A stretch of 64,000 nt of DNA from Micrococcus sp. (GTDB lineage Bacteria > Actinomycetota > Actinomycetes > Actinomycetales > Micrococcaceae), in assembly GCA_029961105.1 (NCBI GenBank), contig JASBVO010000003.1:186001-250000 (forward strand). The letters run 5' to 3'. The first letter of the stretch is position 1, and every line of letters begins with the position of its first letter. Made by a program: the position numbers and the translations under genes. The notes beneath the pieces are model-generated. The model was not told the origin of the DNA, searched no databases, and saw nothing but the letters and a program-made list of their open reading frames with translations. Shown piece by piece: positions 43,769-53,320 of the stretch.

Positions 43769-45568
43769 TCAGGAGGCCGCGTGAACGGTGTCCTCGTCCT
43801 TCGCCGGCTCAGGCGGAGGGCCGTCCACCGGGATGGACACCGTGAAGGTCGAGCCCACATCCTTCTCCGAGGACACGCTGATCTCCCCACCGTGGGCCCG
43901 CACGTAGGCGCGCGTGATGGCCAGTCCCAGCCCGGTCCCGGGGATGGCCGCGCGCCGGACGTGCTCGGTCCTGTAGAAGTTGGTGAACAGCTTCTCCTGT
44001 TCCTCCGGGGTCAGGCCGAAGCCGTTGTCCGCCACCTCCAGCTCGGCGCACTCCCCTGCCTGGCGCACGGTGACCGTGACCGTGCCGCCGGCCTGGGTGT
44101 ACTTGATGGCATTGGAGATCAGGTTGTCCGCCACCTGGCTGATCTTGACCTTGTCCGCCTGCAGGGGCAGGTTCTCGGGCAGCTCGCTCACCAGCGTGAT
44201 CTCCGCGTGGTTCGCGCGAATCTGCGCCGATTCCACGCTGTGCCGCACCAGCCGGGCCAGGTCGGTCGGTTCCGGGGCCACGGCCGAGTTGCTGGAGGCC
44301 GAGTCCAGCAGGGTGTTCACCAGGGTGAGCAACCGCTCCGCATTGCGCTGGCAAGTCCTCAGGTAGCGGGAGATCTCCTCGTCCTGCTCGTCCTCGATCG
44401 CCAGGTCCAGGAAGCCGATGATGGAGGTCAGCGGGGTGCGGAACTCATGGGACACGTCCGCGACGAACTTCTCCCGGGACCGGATCGCGTCGATCAGGTC
44501 GGTGACGTTCTGGAAGACCACCACCGTGCCGTCGAACTCGCCGTCGTCATCGGTCATGGCCTGGGCGGAGACGGTCAGGAACTGCTGGCTGCCATCCACG
44601 CCGAGCGCGTAGAGCCGGCCGGCGAAGCTCTCCCCGTGGACGGCTCGGTACACCGGACGGTCCACCTCCGGTACCGGCGTCCTGCCATCCGCTTCGAACA
44701 CCAGCAGGTCACGCTCGGGGGCGTCCTGCATCCCTTCTGGCTGCCCGATGAGGTGCTGGCGCCGCTGCGCCGAGTTCATGATCAGGCCGTTGCCGTCCCG
44801 GTCCGTCACCACGATCCCGACGTCCGTGGTGTCCAGGACGGTCTCCAGCCTCCGGTTCTGCTGGCGGATGGACCTCACGACGCCCTGGAGCTCATCGCGC
44901 TGCCGGTCCATGCTCCGGGCCAGCACGCTCGCGGCGATCGCCATGGCCAGCATGAAGACCGGCACCAGCACTGGGCGCAGAAGGTCCTCGGGTGGCAGGA
45001 CCTCCCGGTCCAGGAAGTAGGGCCACCAGGTCACCATGGCGCTGCCGATGAACCCCAGGGAGATGCCCCAGACCGGATAGACGCCGGACCAGGCCAGCCA
45101 GAAGACGGGGAAGGCCGAGAGCATGGTCATGCCGTCCAGCACGTGCCGGGCGGAGTCCCAGATCGCCGCGATCGTGATGAAGTCGAGCAGGGGGATGGAC
45201 CAGTACGCGAGGAGCGGCAACCGGTTCCACGGGACGACGGTCGCCGCGACGGTCAGCAGCAGGACCCCTGCCACCCCGGCGAAGAAGGCGGGCGTGTCCG
45301 CCGGGCCGTCGTCCCCGGGCCGGGGCACCACCAGGACGAACACGAACACCAACAGGACGGAGATCGCCAGCGGCAGCTGGGACAGGAAGACCCGCCAGCG
45401 CAGGGACAATTGGGCGAAGTGGCGGCCCCCTTGAGGCAGCCCGTCCCGGCTCGCCCGCTCCGAGGCGGCACCCGGGGACAACCCGGGCAGGGTCTCCAGG
45501 ATGGGCGCTGGGGACGAGGGGGACGGTGTCCCGCCGGAGGCGGTCACCGGCGTCCGTCCTCTGGGCAT
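43769..45568 (-). CDS. Membrane PAS-sensor histidine kinase
   Basis: 599 residues. An N-terminal set of about six to seven membrane helices (55-220), a PAS-like domain (about 240-355), then HisKA with VADVSHEFRTPLTS (His374) and HATPase_c with NLISNAIKYT, EVADNGFGLT and GTGLGLAI boxes. Nothing periplasmic of size, so it probably senses within the membrane or cytoplasm. It diverges from the response regulator at 45680; kinase and regulator transcribed apart is less usual. GCATAGGG lies 50 bp upstream (45625-45618). Confidence 0.9.
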   Translation of the reverse strand: MPRGRTPVTASGGTPSPSSPAPILETLPGLSPGAASERASRDGLPQGGRHFAQLSLRWRVFLSQLPLAISVLLVFVFVLVVPRPGDDGPADTPAFFAGVAGVLLLTVAATVVPWNRLPLLAYWSIPLLDFITIAAIWDSARHVLDGMTMLSAFPVFWLAWSGVYPVWGISLGFIGSAMVTWWPYFLDREVLPPEDLLRPVLVPVFMLAMAIAASVLARSMDRQRDELQGVVRSIRQQNRRLETVLDTTDVGIVVTDRDGNGLIMNSAQRRQHLIGQPEGMQDAPERDLLVFEADGRTPVPEVDRPVYRAVHGESFAGRLYALGVDGSQQFLTVSAQAMTDDDGEFDGTVVVFQNVTDLIDAIRSREKFVADVSHEFRTPLTSIIGFLDLAIEDEQDEEISRYLRTCQRNAERLLTLVNTLLDSASSNSAVAPEPTDLARLVRHSVESAQIRANHAEITLVSELPENLPLQADKVKISQVADNLISNAIKYTQAGGTVTVTVRQAGECAELEVADNGFGLTPEEQEKLFTNFYRTEHVRRAAIPGTGLGLAITRAYVRAHGGEISVSSEKDVGSTFTVSIPVDGPPPEPAKDEDTVHAAS

Positions 45569-45679
45569 GGCAGGACTCCGATCTGGCGCTGATACGGCAT
45601 GATGCTGTTATGAGTCCACCCTATGCTCTGGCGCGTCTGGGATAGCGTTGGACGCCAGACGGAGGACAGGGGAAATACG

Positions 45680-46624
<945 letters not shown>

Positions 46625-46633
46625 TCGGGCGCA

Positions 46634-47026
46634 TCAGGAAGCTCCGGTGAGCCTGTCGAGGAACAGCCGCAGCTGATGTGCTGTCTCCCTGGCCAGGTGG
46701 CGTAGCTTCGTCATCAGGGACTCGAGGGATTCGGCCACCGGCCAGCGGATGGGCTCCGGCGGGCGCCTGGCCAGATGGTCCTGGAGTTCGGCCGCCAGCG
46801 CTGACAGGGCGGCGGCGCCGGCCATGGCCGAAGAGGTCTTCAGTGACAGGATGGCATCCATCCAGTCGTCGTGGTCCTGGGCATTGAGGGCATGGTGAAG
46901 TCGCTCGACGCGCTGGTCCAGCAGTGCCTCGTATCTGCGGATGAATCCGCACAGTACGTCGGGGTCGCCCAGTTGCTCCCTTAACCGGCCCAGCGCATCA
47001 GTGTCGATAACTGGTGCAGTGGTCAT
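46634..47026 (-). CDS. Hpt-like protein lacking the phospho-acceptor histidine
   Basis: 130 residues, four-helix Hpt pattern (FIRRYEALLDQRVERLHHAL, then the motif helix ILSLKTSSAMAGAAALS). In Hpt proteins this helix reads AHTLKGSAGNLGA; here the His position is Leu60, with Lys63 and the small-residue end kept. It therefore cannot relay phosphate by the usual route. It is convergent with the response regulator, 9 bp away. ATG 47026 chosen; a GTG at 47041 is in frame. Confidence 0.7.
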   Translation of the reverse strand: MTTAPVIDTDALGRLREQLGDPDVLCGFIRRYEALLDQRVERLHHALNAQDHDDWMDAILSLKTSSAMAGAAALSALAAELQDHLARRPPEPIRWPVAESLESLMTKLRHLARETAHQLRLFLDRLTGAS

Positions 47027-47082
47027 GGCCCCATGATCCACCCGTGACCGCTGGTTGAGTCCCCGGATTCCCCAAAGGTTGG

Positions 47083-47127
47083 CTCAAGAAATGGCGCCTC
47101 ACGCCAAAGCTCAAGGACGCCTCAAGG
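47083..47127. promoter_or_regulatory. CTCAAG direct repeats, possible regulator sites
   Basis: CTCAAG at 47083, 47110 and 47121; the last two are CTCAAGG with an 11-bp period, the spacing favoured by OmpR-type regulators. An inverted copy (CTTGAGG) occurs near 47188. All lie in the 326-bp gap between the Hpt-like gene and the first SipW-type exported protein gene; nothing else is seen in that gap. Confidence 0.35.
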
Positions 47128-47352
47128 CAGGCACTGGAAATCAATGGGAAACCTTTCGCCGATCCACGGCGAATCCTGACTCGTCACTTGAGGAGGGCCG
47201 GGTGAACTGAGTGTCATCAGGAAGCCGGTAGCGGCAGCGACATCCCCCGTCGACCAGGCGTCACACGCTTCCTTAGACCGTCTCAGCATCGACGCTGGGT
47301 GCTGGCATCCCCGCCAGCCCCGGCGAAGATCGGTACCAGCAAGGGGTATGAC

Positions 47353-47886
47353 ATGAAGAAGATGACCACGGGCGCCATCCTCACCGGCCTGGGCGTGGCC
47401 CTCCTCCTCGGCGGCGGCGGCACGCTGGCCGTGTGGAACGCTGAAGCCACCTCCGAAACGGGGACCATCGCCGCCGGCAACCTGGACTTGAAGGCCGAGG
47501 CGGGCACGTGGAGGAACGGCACGGGCAAGAAAATTGATGTCACAAGCTACAAGATCGTTCCCGGAGAAACCCTCACGTACACGCAGCCTGTCACGGTGAC
47601 TTTGTCCGGTGACCGCATGGTGGCAAAGCTGACTCAGCACGGTTCCGGAATCGCGAGCGCCGAAAGCAACGGCTTTGACACGGCTAGCATCGAAGTCTCA
47701 CCGGTCAAACTCACCACGGCGAGGGGCGCTGCGGTCCCGAACGAGTTGACGCCGAAGACCAATGGCAATTTCGTGGCCAGCACCAGCTTCACCTTTAATG
47801 ACGTTTCCGGACAAACGGACGTGCTGAAGGAGTACGAGTTCTCTCAGATCTCCTATGTGTTGGATCAGCAGCCCGTTTCGAACTGA
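47353..47886 (+). CDS. SipW-type signal peptide surface protein 1
   Basis: 177 residues. Signal region ILTGLGVALLLGGGGTLAVW followed by NAEATSETGTIAAGNLDLKA is the alternate-type (SipW-dependent) signal found in TasA/CalY-like fibre and camelysin-like proteins. The mature part is Thr/Ser-rich beta-type. ATG 47353 has AAGGGG upstream. GC content is a little lower than neighbours. First of four genes with the peptidase at 48660. Confidence 0.8.
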   Translation: MKKMTTGAILTGLGVALLLGGGGTLAVWNAEATSETGTIAAGNLDLKAEAGTWRNGTGKKIDVTSYKIVPGETLTYTQPVTVTLSGDRMVAKLTQHGSGIASAESNGFDTASIEVSPVKLTTARGAAVPNELTPKTNGNFVASTSFTFNDVSGQTDVLKEYEFSQISYVLDQQPVSN

Positions 47887-48076
47887 TCCCTCCCTTGGCT
47901 GGGAGTCCGGCGGGTTCCCCCTCACCGCCGGGCTCCCTCCACTCCGGCGGGCTCCCACCGCCATCCGTGAAGCCGTCTCATCACTGGGCTGGCGTACAAC
48001 CAACCATGTCATCCCCTGATGTGGCCTCCTACAGCAAGCCCGCCACCACTGGCAACGGACATCGAAAGAGATGCTC

Positions 48077-48658
48077 ATGCGCACCAAGAACATGCTGCTC
48101 ACGGCAGTCGTGATTGGGCTGGCAGTGGTGGCGGGCTTGTTGGGCGTCGGAGGCACGTGGGCACTGTGGAACGCGTCGGTGCAGTCGAGTCCCGGGACCG
48201 TGCAGTCGGCAGACTTCAAGATCACCGTCAACGGCAGCAGCATTCCCGAAGGTGCCACCGAGGTCAGTGTCACGCCGGAGAATGCACAGGCCCGCCTGAC
48301 TCCCTCGTCCAAGGTGTACGTCGCCGTGACGGTCGGCAATGCCGTCAACGCAGGCGGTCCATTCGCCGTCAACGCCACGCTGGGCGACCCCACCGGCCGG
48401 GACACCGGCACCGGCACCGGACTGCACCACTATCTGACCCTGCGCACCTCGCCCCTGTCGGACTCAGCCGAGACGTGTGCGGCCTCCACGTACACGACGG
48501 CACCGCCCGAGGGCTGGTCCGCGCGCATCGAGAAGGACTCCTCGGCCACGTTCTGCCTGGAGGTGGGACTCACGTCGGCGGCTCCGTCCCCTCCGAGCGG
48601 CACGACCGTCACCATCGACCTCCCGCTGTCCGTGGAGCAGATACAGGCAGGTGCATGA
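48077..48658 (+). CDS. SipW-type signal peptide surface protein 2
   Basis: 193 residues. Signal AVVIGLAVVAGLLGVGGTWA and LWNASVQSSPGTVQSADFKI match the same alternate signal as protein 1, followed by a beta-rich domain with VTVGNAVNAGGPFAVNATLG and two cysteines (about 135 and 160) able to pair. ATG 48077 with GAAAGAG upstream; an in-frame ATG six bases earlier is less well placed. The stop is 1 bp before the sipW start. Confidence 0.8.
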   Translation: MRTKNMLLTAVVIGLAVVAGLLGVGGTWALWNASVQSSPGTVQSADFKITVNGSSIPEGATEVSVTPENAQARLTPSSKVYVAVTVGNAVNAGGPFAVNATLGDPTGRDTGTGTGLHHYLTLRTSPLSDSAETCAASTYTTAPPEGWSARIEKDSSATFCLEVGLTSAAPSPPSGTTVTIDLPLSVEQIQAGA

Positions 48659-48659
48659 C

Positions 48660-49358
48660 ATGACCACCCACTCGTCCCGACGCGGGACACCCGCCTGGCT
48701 GCACCGGACCGGGCAGGCCGTCTCGTTCGTCGCCCTGTGCTTCTTCGCGCTGGCCGCGATCATCCTGATCGTGGTTCCCCTCCTCACCGGTTCGCAGACC
48801 TACTCGGTGCTCACCAGTTCGATGGCACCGACGTACCCGCCGGGCACCTTCCTGGTGGTCAAGCCGACCGAGTTCGACCAACTGCAGGTCGGCGACGTCG
48901 TGACCTTCCAGATCGAGTCCGGCCGGCCCGAGGTGATCACCCACCGCATCATCGGCTTCACCGCCAGCCAGGACGGCGAGCGCCTGCTCATCACCCAGGG
49001 GGACAACAATGACGTCGCCGACCCCGAACCGGTGAAGGACATCCAGGTCCGCGGCACACTGTTCTACGCCGTGCCCTACGTCGGCTTCGTGGCCAACGCC
49101 CTCGGCAACGCCAACCGCAGCACCGTGGTCACCGTCCTCGCCGTCGCCCTCATCGCGTGGGGTGCTCTCACCATGGTCCTCGGCGTGGTCCGGGACCGCC
49201 GGGAGAAGCGGGACCAACGGCTCATCGATGCCGCTGTCGGCCGACTGGACGCCGCCCCGGCCCGGCGGGACGGCGGAGACCGGCCGACGTCGGGCACCAC
49301 TGCCCAGCAGACCTCCCCGGCCACCGGCCACCGCCGGTCCTCACAGGAGCCGCGATGA
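48660..49358 (+). CDS. sipW: ER-type signal peptidase I, SipW-like
   Basis: 232 residues. Two membrane helices (about 20-43 and 140-165). Catalytic Ser54 in SSMAPTYPPGT and His95 in VITHRIIGF mark the archaeal/ER-type Ser-His class (SipW), which differs from the Ser-Lys bacterial class. The C-terminal cytoplasmic tail is charged. It probably processes the three alternate-signal proteins encoded beside it; its stop overlaps the next start (ATGA). Confidence 0.9.
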   Translation: MTTHSSRRGTPAWLHRTGQAVSFVALCFFALAAIILIVVPLLTGSQTYSVLTSSMAPTYPPGTFLVVKPTEFDQLQVGDVVTFQIESGRPEVITHRIIGFTASQDGERLLITQGDNNDVADPEPVKDIQVRGTLFYAVPYVGFVANALGNANRSTVVTVLAVALIAWGALTMVLGVVRDRREKRDQRLIDAAVGRLDAAPARRDGGDRPTSGTTAQQTSPATGHRRSSQEPR

Positions 49359-49843
49359 CCCGGTCACTGTGGCGCACGTTCCTGACCGTGTTCCTCGTGG
49401 TCTTCCTCGGCGGCCTGGGGGTCTCCGGCGCAGCCGCCCTGTGGTCGGTGCAGGCGACGCTGACCGCCGCGGTGCCGACCGGCACGTGGGCGGCACCGCC
49501 CAGTGAGGCCCCGGAGCCTGGCCGGCCGTGGACGCCGTGCCTTCGGGCCACGGTGCTGGACAAGAACAACTCGGTCCTGATCAGGCTGGAGTGGACCGCG
49601 CCGGACGGATACACCGTCGACCGGGTGGAGGTCCACGGCGGCAAGAACGGGGAACGAACCGTCGAGATGGGCGCGGATGGCCGCTCGGCCCTGCTCAGTC
49701 TCCCCGAGGGCACCGCGGACTACCGGCTGGTCATGAGCGCTGAGACCGCCTCCGGCCAGTCTCACCAGATCGAGCGGACCCTGTCATTCCAGCCGTCGGG
49801 CAAGGAGGGCGAGGTCGCCATCAGCCCCGGTTCCTGCGGTTAG
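49355..49843 (+). CDS. SipW-type signal peptide surface protein 3
   Basis: 162 residues. Signal FLTVFLVVFLGGLGVSGAAA then LWSVQATLTAAVPTGTWAAP; mature part with a fibronectin-III-like beta pattern (RLEWTAPDGYTVDRVEVHGG, DYRLVMSAETASGQSHQIER). Two cysteines could pair. Overlaps sipW by 4 bp and so is co-translated. Confidence 0.75.
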   Translation: MTRSLWRTFLTVFLVVFLGGLGVSGAAALWSVQATLTAAVPTGTWAAPPSEAPEPGRPWTPCLRATVLDKNNSVLIRLEWTAPDGYTVDRVEVHGGKNGERTVEMGADGRSALLSLPEGTADYRLVMSAETASGQSHQIERTLSFQPSGKEGEVAISPGSCG

Positions 49844-49893
49844 GGTCGGCGGCCCCGCCGTGCGGCAACGGGCGGTCACGGGCGGCAACTGGG

Positions 49894-50520
49894 TCAGCCG
49901 CCCTGCAGCAGCTGCCGTCGCATGATCAGCGCGTCCACCGGCGGGGCGCCGTGGCCGCCCGGGTAGTAGCCGGCACGGGTGTGGATGTGCTCGAAGCCGT
50001 GGCGCAGGTACAGCTGCTGGGCACGCGGGTTGTCCGCCCGCACCTCCAGCAGCACGTCCCGTGCCCCGCGCCGGGCGGCCTCGGCCACCATCCACTGCAG
50101 CATCGCCGTGCCCAGCCCGCGCCCCTCGGCCTCGGGCACCACGGCGATGGTCTGGACATCGGCCAGCGGCGGGACGCACATCAGTCCGCAATAGCCCACG
50201 ACGCCGGCGCCCGCCCGTCCGTCCGCCTCGCCGGCACCCCCCGCCCGTCCGTCCGCCTCGCCGGCTCCTCCGGCCGGCTGCCCGGCCTGCGTCTTCCCGT
50301 CCGCAGCGTCCGGGCCGTGCACCTCGATGACGCGATAGTCGCGCGTCCCGCCGTCCTGCTGCGGACCGGCCTGGGACAACTCGTCCTCGAAGAAGTGCAG
50401 CGGCCAGGCGTCCTGCGGGAACAGCCGGGTCTCCAGGGCGTGCACCGCCGGCAGGTCCGCCCACACCATGGGGCGCAGCGTGTAGCCGGCGGGCAGGACG
50501 GGGTCGGGCGGCGTCAGCAT
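49894..50520 (-). CDS. rimI: Ribosomal-protein-alanine N-acetyltransferase RimI
   Basis: 208 residues, GNAT fold. The acetyl-CoA-binding VVPEAEGRGLGTAMLQWMVA with later RADNPRAQQLYLRHGFEHI is typical of RimI, as is PQDAWPLHFFEDEL near the start. Residues about 70-95 contain a tandem GGAGEADGRA duplication absent from most RimI. The ATG at 50520 is the best start. In related genomes it lies between tsaB and tsaD; here both are distant. Confidence 0.88.
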   Translation of the reverse strand: MLTPPDPVLPAGYTLRPMVWADLPAVHALETRLFPQDAWPLHFFEDELSQAGPQQDGGTRDYRVIEVHGPDAADGKTQAGQPAGGAGEADGRAGGAGEADGRAGAGVVGYCGLMCVPPLADVQTIAVVPEAEGRGLGTAMLQWMVAEAARRGARDVLLEVRADNPRAQQLYLRHGFEHIHTRAGYYPGGHGAPPVDALIMRRQLLQGG

Positions 50521-50554
50521 GGGCGCCATTCTACGAACCACCCCACCACCCCGG

Positions 50555-50653
50555 AGAGTTACGTGCGCGCTCGAGGGCGGGACACTGAGTTACGTGCGCG
50601 CCAGAGGGCGAGACACGCCGGGCAGGCCGACTTCCATCGCGCACGTAACTCCC
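50555..50653. repeat. Palindromic repeat, family A, copy 3 with duplicated arm
   Basis: Full element 50587-50653 (TGAGTTACGTGCGCGCCAGA, GGGCGAGACACGCCG, ... CGCGCACGTAACTCCC), preceded by an extra left arm (50555-50586, GAGAGTTACGTGCGCGCTCG). It stands between the rimI start and the desaturase stop, about 32 bp from each. Confidence 0.8.
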
Positions 50654-50684
50654 GTGCCGTCCGCCGGGAAGACCCCCGCGCCTC

Positions 50685-52028
50685 CTACTTCTTCTTGTTC
50701 GGCAGCGCCAGCCGGAACACCTTGGCCCAGGCCGAGCCCACCTGCTTGTGCAGCGGACCGGTGTTGTAGGGCAAGCCGTAGCGGGCGCAGATCTCGAGGA
50801 CGTGCACGGCCACCTCTGCGTAGCGGTTGGAGGGCAGGTCCGGGAACAGGTGGTGCTCCACCTGGTGGGAGAGGTTGCCGGTCATGAAGTGCATGAACTT
50901 CGAACCGGAGATGTTGGACGAGCCGATCATCTGCCGCACGTACCAGTCGCCACGGGTCTCCCCCTCCACCATCTCCTCGGTGAAGGTCTCGGCGCCCTCG
51001 GGGAAGTGCCCGCAGAAGATCACCGCGTGCGCCCAGATGTTGCGCAGCCCGTTGGCCACGGTGGTGCCGAGCAGTGCCTGCTTCCCGGAGCCGGACACCA
51101 GTTGGGCGGCGACCGGGGTGGCCACGAAGTCCTTGGCGAACTGCCGGGCGGCCTTCATGCCGACCACCTTCAGGTCCTGCCGGAGCTCGGCGAGGGATTT
51201 CTCCCCGGACTGGACCTTGTGGACTTCCAGGTCGTAGAACGCGATGCCCCATTCGAAGATCGGGGCCAGGCCGGCGTTGATGACCGGGTTGAGGATGTGC
51301 TTGGGCTCCCAGGGCTCGTCGGCGTCCATGCGCAGCACGCCGTAGCCGACGTCCCGGTCCTTGCCGACCACGTTGGTCCAGCGGTGGTGCATGTCGTTGT
51401 GGGTGTTCTGCCAGGACGTGGAGGGGGTGACGAAGTCCCACTCCCACGTGGTCGAGTGGATGTCCGGGTCCCGCATCCAGTCCCACTGGCCGTGCAGCAC
51501 GTTGTGCCCGATCTCCATGTTCTCGATGATCTTCGCGAACGTCAGCATGGCGGTCCCGGCCACCCAGGACGTCTTGTTCTTGGCGCCCAGCAGGCAGGCC
51601 CGGCCGGCGACCTCGAGGCCGCGCTGGAGCCGGATCACCCGGCGGATGTAGGCGGCGTCGGAGGCGCCGCGCTTGGCCAGGACGGCATCCCGGACGGCGT
51701 CGAGCTCGCGGCCAAGCTCGGCGACCTGCTCGTCGGACAGGTGTGCGGCCGCCGGCGGGCGGACGGTGGGACTGCCGGTGGCGGCCAGGGAGCCGGGGCG
51801 CACGGTCGCGGCGGTGGTACGCCCGGCGTCGGGATCCCGACGCCGGCCGGTCCCCTCGGCACCCGCGTCACGGGTCGCTGCGCCCTCGCTGGCACCGGCG
51901 GATACTCCCGTGTCCGGGGCCGGCGGGTCGGCCGGCGCCCAGCTGGTGGTGTCCGGGCCGGCGACGGCCCCGGGACGCTTGCCGGAGGTCAGCAGCTTGG
52001 CTTTGGCGCGGTCTGGGGTGAGGGTCAT
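50685..52028 (-). CDS. Membrane fatty-acid desaturase
   Basis: 447 residues, diiron desaturase of the DesA/linoleoyl type. Histidine boxes: His175/His179 (HNVLHG), His210/214/215 (HNDMHH) and His388/392/393 (HQVEHH). Residues 1-100 are a low-complexity Ala/Thr/Pro extension beyond the usual start. ATG 52028 has AGGAG upstream. It follows the reductase gene by 99 bp; the two form a functional pair that introduces double bonds into acyl chains of membrane lipids. Confidence 0.92.
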   Translation of the reverse strand: MTLTPDRAKAKLLTSGKRPGAVAGPDTTSWAPADPPAPDTGVSAGASEGAATRDAGAEGTGRRRDPDAGRTTAATVRPGSLAATGSPTVRPPAAAHLSDEQVAELGRELDAVRDAVLAKRGASDAAYIRRVIRLQRGLEVAGRACLLGAKNKTSWVAGTAMLTFAKIIENMEIGHNVLHGQWDWMRDPDIHSTTWEWDFVTPSTSWQNTHNDMHHRWTNVVGKDRDVGYGVLRMDADEPWEPKHILNPVINAGLAPIFEWGIAFYDLEVHKVQSGEKSLAELRQDLKVVGMKAARQFAKDFVATPVAAQLVSGSGKQALLGTTVANGLRNIWAHAVIFCGHFPEGAETFTEEMVEGETRGDWYVRQMIGSSNISGSKFMHFMTGNLSHQVEHHLFPDLPSNRYAEVAVHVLEICARYGLPYNTGPLHKQVGSAWAKVFRLALPNKKK

Positions 52029-52127
52029 GATGCTCCTAGGGTCGGGAGACGGAAAGTCGGTGGGCGGCGGCGCTCAGGCCGGCGCTGGTTCAGGGTGCTT
52101 CGTCATAGGGCGGCTCATGGGGTTCCG

Positions 52128-53261
52128 TCACAGCCCGAGGCTGACGGGTCCGGCGGCTGCGCTCACGCAGGTCTGGATGAGCTCCCCGGGGTCGCCGTGG
52201 ACCTCGCCGGTGCGCAGGTCGGTCACCTGGCCGGAGCGCAGCGGCACCAGGCAGGCGTGGCAGATGCCCATGCGGCAGCCGCTGGGGGCGGGGATGCCGG
52301 CGTCCTCGGCGACCTCGAGCAGGGGCACGTCGCCGGGGGCGTCGGCCTCGACGTCGGAGGTCTCGAAGACCACCAGTCCCCCGGCGCCGGGCTCTCCGAC
52401 GACGAGGTCGGCGCGGAACCGCTCGATCTTCAGTTCGCCGGCCCCGGGCCCGCCCGTCCCCGCCAGGCCGGTGGCCGCGCTGACAGCACCGGCACCGGCG
52501 CGCGGGCCGGGCCCCGCGGCACGGGACTGGCTCGCCCAGAGGGCCTCGGCGTCGTCGAGGAATCCGCCCGGACCACAGGCGTAGGCGGCGCGCTCGCGCC
52601 AGTCCGGGCACAGCGCGTCGAGGGCGGCGGGACCGCTGAGGTCCAGGCGTCCCTCCTCGGCGGTGGTGTGGTGGTGGACGCGCAGGCCGGGGAACTGGTC
52701 GGCCAGCTCGTCCAGCTCCTCGCGGAACAGGGTGGTCTCCGGGGTGCGGGCGGAGTGGATGAGGACCACGTCGGCGTCGGGGCGGCGGGGCACCAGCGTG
52801 CGGATCATGGACATCACCGGGGTGAGACCGGAGCCGGCGGTGAGCATCAGCAGCGGCCGGGGGTGCTCGGGCAGGGTGAAGTCGCCCTCGGGACGGGCCA
52901 GGAAGAGCACGTCACCGGGTTCGGTGTGGCGCACCAGCGTGCCGGAGACCTTGCCGATGTCCGTCACGGTGATCTCCGGATCCGCACCGGCGGCGGCGGA
53001 CAGGGAGTAGGAGCGCCACTGGCGCACCCCGTCCACGTCCACGCCGATGCGCGCCCACTGCCCCGCCTGGTGCGCCTTCCAGCCCGGACCGGGGCGGAAG
53101 GAGATGGTGGCCGAGCCGGGGACGGAGCGGTCCACGCGGGTGACGACGCCTCGCAGCTGCCGGGAGGAGTGCACCGGGTCCAGCAGGGCGAGGAAGTCCT
53201 GCGGCGAGCGCGGGGTGGACATCGCCGAGGCGATCAAGGAGATCAAAGACTTTCCTGCCAT
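52128..53261 (-). CDS. Ferredoxin reductase with C-terminal 2Fe-2S domain
   Basis: 377 residues. FAD domain with RSYSLS (83-88), NAD(P)H domain with LTAGSGLTPVMSMI (about 139-152) and a plant-type 2Fe-2S domain with Cys329, Cys334, Cys337 and Cys365. A Gly/Ala linker (about 245-275) separates the last two. Directly upstream of the desaturase, to which it should supply electrons. Confidence 0.92.
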   Translation of the reverse strand: MAGKSLISLIASAMSTPRSPQDFLALLDPVHSSRQLRGVVTRVDRSVPGSATISFRPGPGWKAHQAGQWARIGVDVDGVRQWRSYSLSAAAGADPEITVTDIGKVSGTLVRHTEPGDVLFLARPEGDFTLPEHPRPLLMLTAGSGLTPVMSMIRTLVPRRPDADVVLIHSARTPETTLFREELDELADQFPGLRVHHHTTAEEGRLDLSGPAALDALCPDWRERAAYACGPGGFLDDAEALWASQSRAAGPGPRAGAGAVSAATGLAGTGGPGAGELKIERFRADLVVGEPGAGGLVVFETSDVEADAPGDVPLLEVAEDAGIPAPSGCRMGICHACLVPLRSGQVTDLRTGEVHGDPGELIQTCVSAAAGPVSLGL

Positions 53262-53320
53262 GGCTCCAGCCTATAGAGCGCCAGGATAGATTACTGCGCC
53301 TCGGACGTACGATTGACCGC

